A stretch of 64,000 bases of DNA from Synechocystis sp. PCC 7338 (GCF_018282115.1 NZ_CP054306.1:3581488-3645487), one strand, 5' to 3'. Numbered from the stretch's first letter, positions 54,499 to 63,999 are shown. Notes: generated from the letters alone by a model not told the origin. Program-made: numbers and translations.

Positions 54499-55272
54499 TC
54501 AACTATGCTTACTGCCATCGGGAAGAATAGCCCCAGTTAACTTAGTCGCTGTTAGCTTGACCATAATCCGATTACCTGCGCCAATTTTGGCCCCTTGTAA
54601 ATTAGCTCCGCTTAGATCTGCCCCACTTAAATCCGCCCCCACTAGATTGGCTTCTTGTAAATTTGCTCCCCGCAAGTTAGCCTCCAACAAATTAGCCCGG
54701 AAAAGATTGGCTCGAAACAGGTTGGCATTTTCCAAATTAACTTGGTGCAAAAAACTATCACTCAAATCCGCATTACTCAGGTTAGCGGACACCATTTTTC
54801 GCCCTGATAAATCCTTTTCTTTTAAATTAGCCCAGCGCAAGTCTGCCCCAGTTAAGTCCCGATAGTAGGGTCGATTGTGGTTTTCCTGATGATGGTGGGA
54901 GTTGGAACTATGGTTATGGCTGGTCGGCTGCTGATGATGGGGCCGGGATTGGCGATCGCCATGGGGGGGAGGAGCTTTGGCCCTAGGCTTGGATTTAGGT
55001 TTAGCTTTGGGGGCCTTGCTGGGCTGATTCTTTTCAGGCACCTGGGAAGCTTTAGCGCTTAACTCCAACTCCAACATTTCCTTGAGGCGATCGCGGGCTT
55101 GGTTGATTTCTTTCAGTTTGCCGGCCGCCTTGGCTAACAGACGGGGATTGTCCCTGGGCAGGCGATCGGGATGCCACACAAAGGCCAAATCTCGATAGGC
55201 TTCGTTGATTTCCTCCAGACTAGCCCCCACCTCTAGCCCCAGGATTTCGTAGTAGTGGGAAAACTCTTGCAT
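54499..55272 (-). CDS. J-domain protein with pentapeptide repeats
   Basis: A 257-residue fusion. Residues 1-65 form a J-domain ([20 protein letters not shown], with the Hsp70-activating HPD in FVWHPDRLP). A basic, Pro/His/Ser-rich linker follows (about 80-140). Roughly 18 pentapeptide repeats A-(D/N)-L-x-x run from about 148 ([16 protein letters not shown]) to 240, expected to build a right-handed beta-helix. ATG 55272 starts the J-domain, the frame extending to 55296. It may recruit DnaK to a client bound by the beta-helix or linker; that is inference. Confidence 0.88.
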   Translation of the reverse strand: MQEFSHYYEILGLEVGASLEEINEAYRDLAFVWHPDRLPRDNPRLLAKAAGKLKEINQARDRLKEMLELELSAKASQVPEKNQPSKAPKAKPKSKPRAKAPPPHGDRQSRPHHQQPTSHNHSSNSHHHQENHNRPYYRDLTGADLRWANLKEKDLSGRKMVSANLSNADLSDSFLHQVNLENANLFRANLFRANLLEANLRGANLQEANLVGADLSGADLSGANLQGAKIGAGNRIMVKLTATKLTGAILPDGSKHS

Positions 55273-55347
55273 AATCACCGCTGTGCAATGGCCCACTTAA
55301 AAGCGTAATATAGAAAGGTTGTCAATTTTTAAGATCCCAGAGAAGTC

Positions 55348-55521
55348 ATGGCAGTTCCCAAGAAGAAAACCTCCAAAGCCAAACGTGATCAACGCCGAGC
55401 CCACTGGCGCAGACAAGCTTCCTCCCAAGCAGAAAAGGCTCTATCCCTCGGTAAATCTATTTTATCTGGCCGTTCTACTTTCCTCTATCCCCCTGCAGAA
55501 GAAGAAGGAGAAGAAGAGTAG
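55348..55521 (+). CDS. rpmF: 50S ribosomal protein L32
   Basis: A 57-residue L32: [20 protein letters not shown] and [19 protein letters not shown], ending in an acidic tail ([10 protein letters not shown]) seen in cyanobacterial and plastid L32. The zinc-binding cysteines present in some bacterial L32 are absent, as usual in cyanobacteria. The family start at ATG 55348 is certain from the MAVPKKK motif. A TAATAT -10-like box lies near 55307. It is the only translation-apparatus protein gene of this stretch. Confidence 0.95.
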   Translation: MAVPKKKTSKAKRDQRRAHWRRQASSQAEKALSLGKSILSGRSTFLYPPAEEEGEEE

Positions 55522-55619
55522 AAAGAAATTGTCAGTTAGCTGAATTTAGCATTAAGGTGAAGGGCGATCGCCAAGGACAAAACGGTTTTGGGAAAAATAA
55601 TTGAATTGATTGAACTTCA

Positions 55620-57056
55620 ATGCTTAACCAGTTCCCGAAGCTTCGCCCAACTTCCTACCAAGCAAGCATCGTTGCTGTTTTTGTCTTTTCCCTGGTCATA
55701 CGTTTCTGGAACCTGGGGCAGTTCAACGAGTTCGTTTTCGACGAAGTTTATTACGCCAAATTTGCCAGCGACTATTGGCTTGGCAACGAGTTTTTTCCTT
55801 CCCATCCCCCCCTGAGCCATTACCTAATTGCTTTAGCTATGGGGTTGGGACAGTTTTTCCCCGTCAATCCAGAGCAAATTAACGATCTAACGGGGGCGGT
55901 ACGTTCCACCTGGAGTTACCGCTGGCTCAATGCTCTCACCGGGGCCACCATTCCCCTCCTCCTAGGGGCGCTCGCCTATCTGTTGACCCAACGGCGCTTG
56001 GTGACATTGCTAACCATGGGGCTAGTGGCCTTGGATGGGTTGTTTTTGGTGGAATCCCGCTATGCGCTGAATAATATTTACCTGATTTTTTTTGGGCTAC
56101 TGGGGCAAGCCCTGGTTTTATGGCATTTGCGTCAGGGCAAACTGTGGCAATTAATTCTAGGGGGCATTAGTTTAGCTTGCGCCGGCAGCGTCAAATGGAA
56201 CGGTTTTGCTTTTTTGTTGGGTATTTATCTCCTCTGGGCGATCGCCTGGTTTAGAGCGGTCTTCAATCAAGACTGGGCCAAGAAGCAAGGAAATTCACCG
56301 GAGCCATTAGATGGCAATGGGCACAATAATCAAGACTTTTTTTCCCGTTGGTTGACCATTTCTCCCTTTAAATTCGCCCTTTGGTTAGTGTTGGCCCCGG
56401 CAATTACTTACAGCGTCATTTGGACTCCCCATTTGTTAATGAATGGAGAATACGCTTCCCTGGAAGGTTTTTGGCGCATTCAACGAGAGACTTGGCAGTA
56501 CCATCGCCGAGTAGGCAACAGTCCTGATATTCACCCCTATTGTTCTCCCTGGTATAGCTGGCTGGTGATGGCTAGACCGATCGCCTATTTTTATCAAAAA
56601 TTCGGTGAATTTGGACTAATTTACGATGTCCACGCCATGGCCAATCCGATTTTGCTCTGGTTTTCCACGGGGGCCATGGGGCTATTGCTGGGTACTATTG
56701 CTTGGCAAAAAATCAGTCAATTTTTCTCCAGGGGAATTAATCAAATCAATGCACCTTTGCGGGGCGTTACTCTCTACGTTGCGATTAACTACGCTGTCAA
56801 TCTTTTGCCTTGGTTGGGTATTAGTCGTTGCACCTTTTTTTACCACTACCTACCTGCCTATGGCTTTAGTATCTTAGCCTTAGCTTTGATTTTGGCCACT
56901 TTACTGGATAGCCCTAAACTTAGTTACCGCATTATTGCTTGGACGGTTTTAACCCTAGTGGCGATCGCCTTCTGGTATTGGTCCCCAGTTTTTCTAGGAT
57001 TGCCCCTGACCCCCAGGGGTTTTGCCCTCAGGATGCTGTTTCCCAGTTGGATTTGA
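55620..57056 (+). CDS. PMT-family phospholipid-carrier-dependent glycosyltransferase
   Basis: A 478-residue polytopic membrane protein of the protein O-mannosyltransferase (GT39) family. The catalytic acidic pair occurs near residue 39 in FDEVYYAKFASDYW, followed by FPSHPPLSHYLIALAMG. About ten hydrophobic segments follow, with family motifs GLFLVESRYALNNIYL near 138 and a VKWNGFAF motif near 193. It would transfer a sugar from a polyprenyl or dolichyl-phosphate donor to proteins or glycans at the periplasmic side. ATG 55620 is the only early start. Substrates are unknown here. Confidence 0.88.
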   Translation: MLNQFPKLRPTSYQASIVAVFVFSLVIRFWNLGQFNEFVFDEVYYAKFASDYWLGNEFFPSHPPLSHYLIALAMGLGQFFPVNPEQINDLTGAVRSTWSYRWLNALTGATIPLLLGALAYLLTQRRLVTLLTMGLVALDGLFLVESRYALNNIYLIFFGLLGQALVLWHLRQGKLWQLILGGISLACAGSVKWNGFAFLLGIYLLWAIAWFRAVFNQDWAKKQGNSPEPLDGNGHNNQDFFSRWLTISPFKFALWLVLAPAITYSVIWTPHLLMNGEYASLEGFWRIQRETWQYHRRVGNSPDIHPYCSPWYSWLVMARPIAYFYQKFGEFGLIYDVHAMANPILLWFSTGAMGLLLGTIAWQKISQFFSRGINQINAPLRGVTLYVAINYAVNLLPWLGISRCTFFYHYLPAYGFSILALALILATLLDSPKLSYRIIAWTVLTLVAIAFWYWSPVFLGLPLTPRGFALRMLFPSWI

Positions 57057-57120
57057 AACAAGAATATCTGCCAGTGATTAGTGGTTGGCTGTCGGTAAAA
57101 TCTGAGATTACCTGTAAAAG

Positions 57121-57576
57121 CTAAATGGGGCGATAGACCACTGCATAATCCCCTTCCCGATTATCCGGTAAGAGGAAACCCTTACGACAAAGGGAATCAA
57201 TGGTTTCTTTCACCTTTTGGGGATCTTCCCCGGTGGCCACAATACATTCGCTAACGGTGGCTCCAATCGCCTTAGCCGCACAGGTTTTAATAATCAACAC
57301 ATCCAGCCTTTCCGTGGAAACCGGGGGAGGCGCAGTGACAATGGGAGGCGGGGCAGGGGAAGGGAGGTAATGTTTGTGATTGTAAATGGCGTTGAACTTT
57401 CTTTCGTCCATGGTGCCGAGGATAATCACATCCACAAAGCCAAGGATGAAAGGAATACCTGTCCAAGAAAAAATAAAATAGACGATGCCGGCGAAAATAT
57501 TGCCTAGGTAAAATTTATGTAAGCCAAAGCCGCCGAAGAAAAGGGCAAAAATTAGGGCAACAAAGCGATTTTTCAT
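57121..57576 (-). CDS. TM2-domain membrane protein with C-terminal soluble domain
   Basis: A 151-residue protein. The TM2 domain (residues 1-60) has two membrane helices, MKNRFVALIFALFFGGFGLH and FYLGNIFAGIVYFIF, with GGFGLHKFYLG as the signature and DVIILGTMDER at the end. A Pro-rich linker leads to a small helical C-terminal domain (VLIIKTCAAKAIGATVSECI, VKETIDSLCRKGFLL) resembling a winged helix. ATG 57576 is chosen; the frame runs back to 57642 with no TM2 homology. Function unknown. Confidence 0.83.
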   Translation of the reverse strand: MKNRFVALIFALFFGGFGLHKFYLGNIFAGIVYFIFSWTGIPFILGFVDVIILGTMDERKFNAIYNHKHYLPSPAPPPIVTAPPPVSTERLDVLIIKTCAAKAIGATVSECIVATGEDPQKVKETIDSLCRKGFLLPDNREGDYAVVYRPI

Positions 57577-57602
57577 AGCGGGTGTGCAAAGGAAACCGGC
57601 AC

Positions 57603-58427
57603 CTACTGACGGTACTCGACAACAAAAGCGGAATGGGTCCAAGCCCCCCTGTTGTCATAGTAACGGATCAGCCTTTGTCGTTCGTTGGGGCGCACCAACC
57701 AGCCCACTTCCCCAAAGAAGGGTTGGCCCAATTGCAGACGATCGGGGGTGCAAGAAGAAGTACCGTCGGGTAGTAGGAGTACTTTGCTGGGGCTAGGACA
57801 AAGAAAATGAATCTGATGATCGCCCATAACTTTTCCTTGCATCACTGAAGTTTGTCCTTGCACAGTCACCCGTTGTTCCACCATGTCCTCAGTTTGCTCC
57901 AGGGTAATTTCCATCTCACTAACTTCCGGTTCTCGCCAGTCAGGGTAACCTGTATAAACCTGGCAGTGCCATGTCCCCAACAATTGCTCCACCGTTAACG
58001 TTGGTCTTTCCTGGGCATTACTCCCCCGACGAAATTCCCGGATAAACGTCAAACTGGCTAGGCTCAATTCCTTATCATACAGTTGCACGAATCTCATCCG
58101 GCGATCGCCGTCCACAAAGCCAAATTCCGCCCCAAATTCACTGAAGGGGGCCAACTGCCATGGCCCTTTGGAAAAAGCACCGGTGCCAAAAAAGATAATT
58201 TGTCGTCCTAGGGAACGATAATCCTGACCATAGTCCTGGGTCGGTGGGTCTTGGTAATCGGGGTTATCGTAGCGACGCAGACGGAACTTGACTAACTTGT
58301 TATCTTCCAAGCCTTCCAGAGTCAGTATGGAGGGGGTTTGGCCCAACACCTCCCCCTGGGGGGATAGGCGAGTAAAACTGCCCTGCCATTCCCCTAAATT
58401 TTTGAGAAAGTTTTCCCAGTTAGCCAT
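57603..58427 (-). CDS. DUF3598 family protein
   Basis: A 274-residue cyanobacterial DUF3598 protein. The start MANWENFLKNLGEWQGSFTR and the beta-rich body (IIFFGTGAFSKGPWQLAPFS, EFGFVDGDRRMRFVQLYDKE, LLPDGTSSCTPDRLQLG) fit the family, which has a calycin-like barrel resembling CpcS/CpeS bilin lyases in fold. No Cys or bilin-binding pattern was identified, so a lyase role is not claimed. It lies 27 bp upstream of the TM2 gene in the same direction, so co-transcription is plausible. Confidence 0.85.
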   Translation of the reverse strand: MANWENFLKNLGEWQGSFTRLSPQGEVLGQTPSILTLEGLEDNKLVKFRLRRYDNPDYQDPPTQDYGQDYRSLGRQIIFFGTGAFSKGPWQLAPFSEFGAEFGFVDGDRRMRFVQLYDKELSLASLTFIREFRRGSNAQERPTLTVEQLLGTWHCQVYTGYPDWREPEVSEMEITLEQTEDMVEQRVTVQGQTSVMQGKVMGDHQIHFLCPSPSKVLLLPDGTSSCTPDRLQLGQPFFGEVGWLVRPNERQRLIRYYDNRGAWTHSAFVVEYRQ

Positions 58428-58606
58428 GGTTATTTACCCTTATTTCTAGTTCTAATGTTGTTGGAAGAGCAATCAAAATCATTCTCCCACTTCCCTATTC
58501 TCTCGTCTCTGTGGGCAAGCTTTTCCAGAAATACTGGTTTATCATCGAGGAGACCATGGCTCAGTTTTGCCAGCTAGTTCTATTCTAGATTTTTCCCAAC
58601 CCATCC

Positions 58607-59551
58607 ATGCAGACTATTAGCCTTAGCCCAGATGCCCCCTCCATTGCTCCTCTTGGATTAGGCACCTGGTCCTGGGGAGACACCCTATTTTGGGCCTACG
58701 GTAAGGACTTTGGCCCAGAGGAAGTGGAGGGCGCTTTCCATGCTTCCGTGGAAGCTGGGGTTACCCTGATTGACACCGCTGAAATTTACGGTTTTGGAGA
58801 ATCGGAACGGCTCATTGGCCGCTTTTGCCAGGAAACTGACCAAACAGTGCAAATTGCCACTAAATACTTTCCCTTGCCATGGCGTTGGCAGCGTTCTGAC
58901 GTCACTAAAGCTTTAACTGCGAGTCTAGAAAGGCTACTGACAGATAGCATTACCCTCTACCAAATCCATTGGCCTCTGGAGTTTTGGCTCAAAACAGCGG
59001 ATTTCATGGCTGTGTTGGCCGCCGAGGTCAAAAAGGGGCGCATTCAGGCTGTAGGAGTGAGCAACTATTCGGCCCAGCAAATGACGATCGCCCATGAGTG
59101 TTTGGCCGCCCAGGGCATTCCCCTGGCCAGCAATCAGGTACCTTATTCTCTGCTCAACCGGGAGATTGAAAGTAACGGTATTTCGACCCAGGCTCGCCAA
59201 CTCAACGTCACCATTTTGGCCTACAGTCCCCTAGCCCAAGGCTTACTCACCGGTAAGTATCGCCCCGAAAACTCCCCTACTCTCCAGGGAGCCCGCCGCC
59301 TTAATCCCCGCTTTAGTACCAAGGGATTGCAAAAACTAGCTCCCCTACTTAACCTCTTGGATACCTTGGCGGACAAACACAACAAAATACCGGCCCAAAT
59401 TGCCCTCAATTGGCTAATTGCCCAAGGTAATATTATTCCCATTCCGGGGGCAAAAAATGCTTCCCAAGCTCAACAAAATGCCGGAGCTTTGGGGTGGCAA
59501 TTAAGCCCAGAGGAAATTGAACAATTGCGGACTGTTGCCCAAGGTGTTTGA
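58607..59551 (+). CDS. Aldo/keto reductase
   Basis: A 314-residue NADPH-dependent aldo/keto reductase. The catalytic tetrad is visible: Asp and Tyr in IDTAEIYGFGESE near residues 52-58, Lys in IATKYFPLPW near 83, and His in IHWPLEFW near 117. Coenzyme residues are in IPIPGAKNASQ near 284. The sequence is closest to the cyanobacterial and plant group sometimes called pyridoxal reductase-like. Substrate unknown. ATG 58607 begins the first strand (MQTISLSPDAPSIAPLGLG). Confidence 0.9.
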   Translation: MQTISLSPDAPSIAPLGLGTWSWGDTLFWAYGKDFGPEEVEGAFHASVEAGVTLIDTAEIYGFGESERLIGRFCQETDQTVQIATKYFPLPWRWQRSDVTKALTASLERLLTDSITLYQIHWPLEFWLKTADFMAVLAAEVKKGRIQAVGVSNYSAQQMTIAHECLAAQGIPLASNQVPYSLLNREIESNGISTQARQLNVTILAYSPLAQGLLTGKYRPENSPTLQGARRLNPRFSTKGLQKLAPLLNLLDTLADKHNKIPAQIALNWLIAQGNIIPIPGAKNASQAQQNAGALGWQLSPEEIEQLRTVAQGV

Positions 59552-59623
59552 AAATTTTTTGCGAATAAAGTCTTGCTCTTGTTCTTTTAATCGCCCATGT
59601 AGAGCGCTAGGAAGACTTTAAAA

Positions 59624-59720
59624 GTGACATCCTCCACACACCGAATCAAAGATTACGGTGTGGGCTTCCCAAGATCGCTCTTGAGGTTTCCTGCTTCATC
59701 GGGATTCCCAGGCAGTCTTC
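59624..59720 (-). ncRNA. Candidate TnpB guide RNA (omega RNA) scaffold
   Basis: The 3' end of tnpB and following bases up to the element right end usually act as the scaffold of the TnpB guide RNA. Here the CACACCG/CGGTGTG hairpin at about 59636-59661 and the terminal GAGGATGTCAC fit that design. The guide would be the roughly 16 bases just outside, 59608-59623. The 5' limit is arbitrary. Inferred from known TnpB biology. Confidence 0.4.
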
Positions 59721-60899
59721 CTCCACAGGCAGTTTCACCGACTGTCCATCGGCTACAAGAACCAGACCTCGTTGCATTACCACTTGAGCGGCAGCAACGT
59801 CTCGATCAGCCACATATCCACATTCGTCGCAATGATGCCCCCGTTCACTGAGTTCTTTTTTGCCAGTATGCGCCCCACATTGAGGGCAAGTCTGGCTTGT
59901 CCCGTTGGGGTCAACCTTGGCAAAGTAGACTCCCCGCTTCCAAGACACCCATTTGAGGATGCCAAGAAAACTCCCCCAGGCGGCATCAAGACAATGCTTT
60001 GCCAGCATACCGCGACTGGTCATTTTGAGGTTCAAGTCCTCAGCAAAGAGCATCCCAGCAGCATCACAAAGCTTGTGAGCCGTCAGGAAGTGGAACTCAC
60101 GGCGAACGTTGTGGATATGTTCATGCAGTTTACGAATCTTGGCTTGGATTTTCCGGTAGTTGGCAGAACCCTTTTTCTTGTTTCTCAATTTGCGTTGCAG
60201 CCATTTAAGCTTGCTTTGCAAATCCACGAAAAAGCGAGGGCGCTCTATCAGTTCACCTGTCGATGTAGCCAAGAACTTTTCCAATCCCAAATCAATGCCA
60301 ATCGGTTCACCATGCGGCATGACATCGGGAATGGAGATATGGGCTTGCAGAATCAGTTGGGCATACCATCCAGACGACTTGAACACAACCCGAACTTGTT
60401 TGACCTCAAATCCTTCTGGAATCGGTCGATGTAGGTTGATGGGCATGGCTCCTATTTTCGGCAGTTTGATTTCAAATCCATTGACCGGATTCGATTTGAA
60501 CTGCGGAAATACAAACGAACGATACTGACCAAACTTCTTGAATCGAGGGAATCCAAAACCCCTTTCTTGTCTAAACTTGAACGCCTTATCCAGGCGTTTC
60601 AAGGCATCTTGCAAGACTTGAGAGTGAACTGCCTTCAGTTCTGGGATTTCCTCTTTCGCTTTGGTCAGTGCGTTTTGCTGTTTGTAGTAGTCGGGGTAGG
60701 GTGTTTCAGCAGGGATGATGTATTCCTGCTTGATGCTGCAAGCGTTGACCGGACACTTACGCGAATTGCTCCAGTCCTTTCTCTCCGCCAAAGCGTAGTT
60801 ATACACGCGACGGCATTGTTCCAACCAGTCAAGCATTTGTGCTTCCTGATCAAGTCCTGGATAGATTCGGTATCTGTAGGTCAAGTTCAACATACTCAT
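59646..60899 (-). CDS. tnpB: TnpB RNA-guided nuclease (OrfB of IS605/IS1341 type)
   Basis: A 417-residue TnpB, full length. N-terminal region YRYRIYPGLDQEAQMLDWLEQ with RVYNYALAERK. RuvC-like active site: Asp in PIGIDLGLEKFLATS near residue 198, Glu in MLFAEDLNLKMTSRG near 283 and Asp in VADRDVAAAQVV near 363. The zinc finger CPQCG...CDECGY lies between them (about 335-357). All catalytic residues are kept, so it may be an active RNA-guided nuclease. Met 60899 (MSMLNL) or the ATG two codons later could be the start. Confidence 0.92.
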   Translation of the reverse strand: MSMLNLTYRYRIYPGLDQEAQMLDWLEQCRRVYNYALAERKDWSNSRKCPVNACSIKQEYIIPAETPYPDYYKQQNALTKAKEEIPELKAVHSQVLQDALKRLDKAFKFRQERGFGFPRFKKFGQYRSFVFPQFKSNPVNGFEIKLPKIGAMPINLHRPIPEGFEVKQVRVVFKSSGWYAQLILQAHISIPDVMPHGEPIGIDLGLEKFLATSTGELIERPRFFVDLQSKLKWLQRKLRNKKKGSANYRKIQAKIRKLHEHIHNVRREFHFLTAHKLCDAAGMLFAEDLNLKMTSRGMLAKHCLDAAWGSFLGILKWVSWKRGVYFAKVDPNGTSQTCPQCGAHTGKKELSERGHHCDECGYVADRDVAAAQVVMQRGLVLVADGQSVKLPVEEDCLGIPMKQETSRAILGSPHRNL

Positions 60900-61031
60900 A
60901 TTCTAACGGATTCATACTCTCTGTTAGAACCGATAGATAGTGTGTCGATGAGGGGTATCGAACCCCTCAAAAGTTAAACAACTGATTACTTAGACGAATC
61001 CATTGGCTCAGAAGTATTTTTAGAGGGATTT

Positions 61032-62213
61032 CTAACCCTGGTTAAATTCATATAGCAACCAAATCCCCACCCCCAAGCCGACAAAATTGGGCAGCCACGC
61101 CGCCAATGTAGGGGAAATTAACCCAACAATGCCTAAGCTACCACTGAAAAATCCCAGTATGTAGTAGGCAAAAATAATTACAATGGTTAAACCAAAGCCT
61201 GTGGCTCGACTTATCCTTTGGGGCCTAGCTCCGATCGCCGAACCTACTACCGCAAAAACAATACAAACAAAAGGAAACGCTAATTTTTGTTCCGTTCTTA
61301 CCTGAAAAAACTGAATTTTCTTTTCATCGCCAATTAACTTTAAAATTTTGATATAGTCCTGGGCTTCAGCAATGGTCATTTCGTAGGGATCCCGTCCCTG
61401 TCGGGCAAAATCAAACGCCGATTTGGGCAGGGCAATTTGTTTATTCGTAAACGGAATCGCCTCTTGGTAGTCCTCTGTTTCTGTGAGGCGATAAACAGTA
61501 CCATGAAAGAAATCCCAGCCTTTATTATCATTATTCCAAGTGGCATTGTCGGAAAGTACAATATGTTTAAGGTGATTTTCCGTCCACTGCAACACCGTCA
61601 GATTTTGCATTTCCTTGCCGTCAAATTTTTCCGCATAAACCAAACTTTTTAATCGCCGTGCAGTTTGGCCATTCTCGAGCTTAATTTCTTCAAACTCAGG
61701 GTAAAAAACATCGCGATTTTGCCAAAATGGATGCTCTTCATCTATGGATTCAATGAGGATACTGGTAGCTCTATAGTTGGCCACTGGCACCACCCATTCG
61801 CTCAGTACAAAAGCCCATCCTGTTACCAGCAAACTCAGCACCACCGCCGGCAAGATAAGACGGTATAAACTTACTCCACAACTGCGAATAGCAATAATTT
61901 CACTATCCCCACTCAAACGACCAAAGGCCATCATTGTGGCTAGCATCACCGCCACTGGCAGGGAATAGGCGAGAAACTCCGGTACTTTGAGCAGTAGTAC
62001 TTCTGCGGCTTTAGCTACTGGGAGATTTTTCTCGACAATTTTGTTACCTAAATCGGACAAATTACCGATCGCCAGCCCCAAACTGGCCACCACCCCGACG
62101 CTGAATAAAAATGGGGGAATCAGTTGCCTGGCCACATAGCGGTCCATGAGGGAAATACGGGGCAAAAGATGGGGCCACTGCCCCAAGCTGGTCAAGGTTT
62201 TAGACAAGAACAT
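61032..62213 (-). CDS. LptF/LptG family permease (YjgP/YjgQ)
   Basis: A 393-residue permease that in other bacteria forms the inner-membrane part of the LPS exporter LptB2FG. It has three hydrophobic segments in the N-terminal 110 residues (LIPPFLFSVGVVASLGLAIG, FLAYSLPVAVMLATMMAFG, LILPAVVLSLLVTGWAFVLS), a periplasmic beta-jellyroll of about 170 residues, and three in the C-terminal 90. The motif RLSGDSEIIAIRSCGVS near residue 97 is the family coupling helix. Here a single LptF/G-like protein may act as a homodimer, as suggested for cyanobacteria. Length and topology are normal. Confidence 0.9.
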   Translation of the reverse strand: MFLSKTLTSLGQWPHLLPRISLMDRYVARQLIPPFLFSVGVVASLGLAIGNLSDLGNKIVEKNLPVAKAAEVLLLKVPEFLAYSLPVAVMLATMMAFGRLSGDSEIIAIRSCGVSLYRLILPAVVLSLLVTGWAFVLSEWVVPVANYRATSILIESIDEEHPFWQNRDVFYPEFEEIKLENGQTARRLKSLVYAEKFDGKEMQNLTVLQWTENHLKHIVLSDNATWNNDNKGWDFFHGTVYRLTETEDYQEAIPFTNKQIALPKSAFDFARQGRDPYEMTIAEAQDYIKILKLIGDEKKIQFFQVRTEQKLAFPFVCIVFAVVGSAIGARPQRISRATGFGLTIVIIFAYYILGFFSGSLGIVGLISPTLAAWLPNFVGLGVGIWLLYEFNQG

Positions 62214-62256
62214 CACAGATTTTCAAGCTTCCCAATGGCTAAAATTCTTCAAGTCT

Positions 62257-63645
62257 TTAAAATTCCGCGTTCATGGGAGTGCGGGGGAAAGGGATCACAT
62301 CCCGAATATTGGCCATGCCGGTCATGAACTGGACAATGCGCTCAAAGCCTAAACCAAAGCCGGCATGGGGCACAGAACCATAACGGCGTAGGTCAAGATA
62401 CCACCATAGATCGCTTTCGGGAACCCCTTGTTCCTGCATTCTTTGAGTTAATACGTCTAGTCGTTCTTCCCGCTGGGAACCACCGATAATTTCACCAATT
62501 TTGGGCGCTAAAATATCCATAGCGGCAACGGTTTTACCATCCTCATTTAAGCGCATATAAAACGCTTTAATATCCTTGGGATAATCGGTCACAATGGTGG
62601 GTCTTTTGAACACAATTTCTGCCAAATATCGCTCATGTTCTGACTGTAAATCCACTCCCCAAGCGACGGGATATTCAAACTTTTGATCCGCTTTTTCCAG
62701 CAGTTGGATGGCCTCGGTGTAGGTCAGCCAAGCAAATTCGTTGTTAATGATATTGTCCGCTGTGGCCAGCACTGTGTTGTCAATGCGCTGGTCAAAAAAT
62801 TCCATATCCTCTGGGCATTTTTCCAGCACAAATTTGAAAATGTATTTCAGAAATTCCTCCGCCCATTGGCGATCGCCTTCTAGGTCACAAAAGGCCATTT
62901 CTGGTTCCACCATCCAAAATTCGGCTAGGTGGCGGGACGTATTGGAGTTTTCGGCCCGAAAGGTGGGGCCAAACGTGTAGACATTCTGGAATGCCAGGGC
63001 CATCACCTCCGCTTCCAATTGTCCACTCACTGTCAAATAAGCTTGTTTACCAAAAAAGTCCTCACTGTAATCAATACCATGATCACTTTTGGGCACCTTC
63101 TGTAAATCTAAGGTGGTGACATTGAATAAATCCCCTGCCCCCTCACAGTCACTGGCGGTAATGATCGGAGTATGGACCCAGAGAAAACCCCTCTCCTGAA
63201 AAAATTGGTGAATGGCGGTGGCACAGGCGTTACGCACCCTCATAACTGCGCCGATGGTATTGGTGCGGGGCCGCAGGTGACCAATGGTCCGCAAAAATTC
63301 AAAGCTGTGGCGTTTTTTCTGGAGGGGATAACTGCTAGGGTCTGCTCCCCCCAACAATTCCAGTTTGGCTGCCTTTAACTCCACCCGTTGTCCTTTTCCC
63401 GGTGAAGGGGTCAATTTTCCTTCCACCACCACCGCGGCCCCTGTCTGCAATTGGGATAACAGGCGATCGTAGTCCGTCAAATTCCCATCAAGCACCACTT
63501 GGAGGTTAGCCAAGCTAGAGCCGTCATTAACTTCCACAAAACTAAAATCCTTGAGGGTTCGTTTAGTGCGTAACCACCCTTGAACCATTACTTGGTCATC
63601 GGCATGACCATGGCGGAGAACTTCAATAATGCGGCGTTTGTTCAT
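62257..63645 (-). CDS. asnS: Asparaginyl-tRNA synthetase
   Basis: A 462-residue class IIb aminoacyl-tRNA synthetase charging tRNA-Asn. The N-terminal OB-fold anticodon-binding domain begins [20 protein letters not shown]. Class II motif 2 is in [20 protein letters not shown] near 225, and motif 3 in [20 protein letters not shown] near 430, followed by [12 protein letters not shown] 63645 is used; the open frame to 63804 runs towards the tRNA promoter and has no homology. Two tRNA genes lie just upstream on the other strand. Confidence 0.94.
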   Translation of the reverse strand: MNKRRIIEVLRHGHADDQVMVQGWLRTKRTLKDFSFVEVNDGSSLANLQVVLDGNLTDYDRLLSQLQTGAAVVVEGKLTPSPGKGQRVELKAAKLELLGGADPSSYPLQKKRHSFEFLRTIGHLRPRTNTIGAVMRVRNACATAIHQFFQERGFLWVHTPIITASDCEGAGDLFNVTTLDLQKVPKSDHGIDYSEDFFGKQAYLTVSGQLEAEVMALAFQNVYTFGPTFRAENSNTSRHLAEFWMVEPEMAFCDLEGDRQWAEEFLKYIFKFVLEKCPEDMEFFDQRIDNTVLATADNIINNEFAWLTYTEAIQLLEKADQKFEYPVAWGVDLQSEHERYLAEIVFKRPTIVTDYPKDIKAFYMRLNEDGKTVAAMDILAPKIGEIIGGSQREERLDVLTQRMQEQGVPESDLWWYLDLRRYGSVPHAGFGLGFERIVQFMTGMANIRDVIPFPRTPMNAEF

Positions 63646-63837
63646 AAACCCCAGAGGAGTAGAGATAGAGGGACAGTGGGTGCCACTATTAAACCACGGC
63701 ACCGAGCCACTCCTAGGGTAACCAATCCCGGCCAGGGAAGGGATTCCCAGCAAACCAGACAAAAATCTGACCAACCCAGAAAAAAATATTTTGACCATCA
63801 ACAATTAGGTGTTATGATGGCTAATCGTGAAAGCAAT

Positions 63838-63919
63838 GGGTCGATGCCCGAGTGGTTAATGGGGGCGGACTGTAAATCCGCTGGCTATGCCTACGCTGGT
63901 TCAAATCCAGCTCGGCCCA
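63838..63919 (+). tRNA. tRNA-Tyr (anticodon GTA)
   Basis: An 82-nt type II tRNA with a long variable arm. Acceptor GGGTCGA pairs with TCGGCCC (one G-U pair), the anticodon stem-loop is CGGACT-GTA-AATCCG, the variable arm is TGGCTATGCCTACG, and the T-loop is in CTGGTTCAAATCCAG. No CCA is encoded. An eight-base gap separates it from tRNA-Thr. Confidence 0.95.
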
Positions 63920-63927
63920 TCCCTTTT

Positions 63928-63999
63928 GCCCTTGTAGCTCAGTGGTAGAGCACACCCTTGGTAAGGGTGAGGTCACGAGTTCAATCCTCGTCAAGGGCT
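63928..63999 (+). tRNA. tRNA-Thr (anticodon GGT)
   Basis: A 72-nt tRNA. Acceptor GCCCTTG pairs with CAAGGGC, D-arm is GCTCAGTGGTAGAGC, anticodon arm ACCCTT-GGT-AAGGGT, and T-arm CACGAGTTCAATCCTCGT (CGAG/CTCG stem). CCA is not seen before the window end. Only one base remains after the discriminator. Confidence 0.95.

Larger units (their letters stand above)
59624..60970 (-). mobile_element. Solo-tnpB element of the IS200/IS605 superfamily, approximate limits
   Basis: The element carries tnpB without a tnpA gene. The right end is placed at GAGGATGTCAC (about 59624), after a 7-bp hairpin CACACCG-N12-CGGTGTG that overlaps the tnpB stop. Possible left-end hairpins are TTCTAAC/GTTAGAA at 60901-60929 and TGAGGGG/CCCCTCA at 60949-60969. 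Such elements do not make target duplications, so the limits cannot be checked by direct repeats. It may move in trans with a TnpA elsewhere, or be immobile. Confidence 0.6.

Noticed and set aside
59624-60899. IS607- or IS605-type complete transposon with transposase
   Set aside because: No tnpA (Y1 or serine recombinase) gene is present on either side of tnpB within the window.
60949-60969. Hairpin TGAGGGG-TATCGAA-CCCCTCA resembling a tRNA T-arm on the minus strand
   Set aside because: No acceptor, D- or anticodon arm could be paired around it; it is more likely part of the TnpB element's end.
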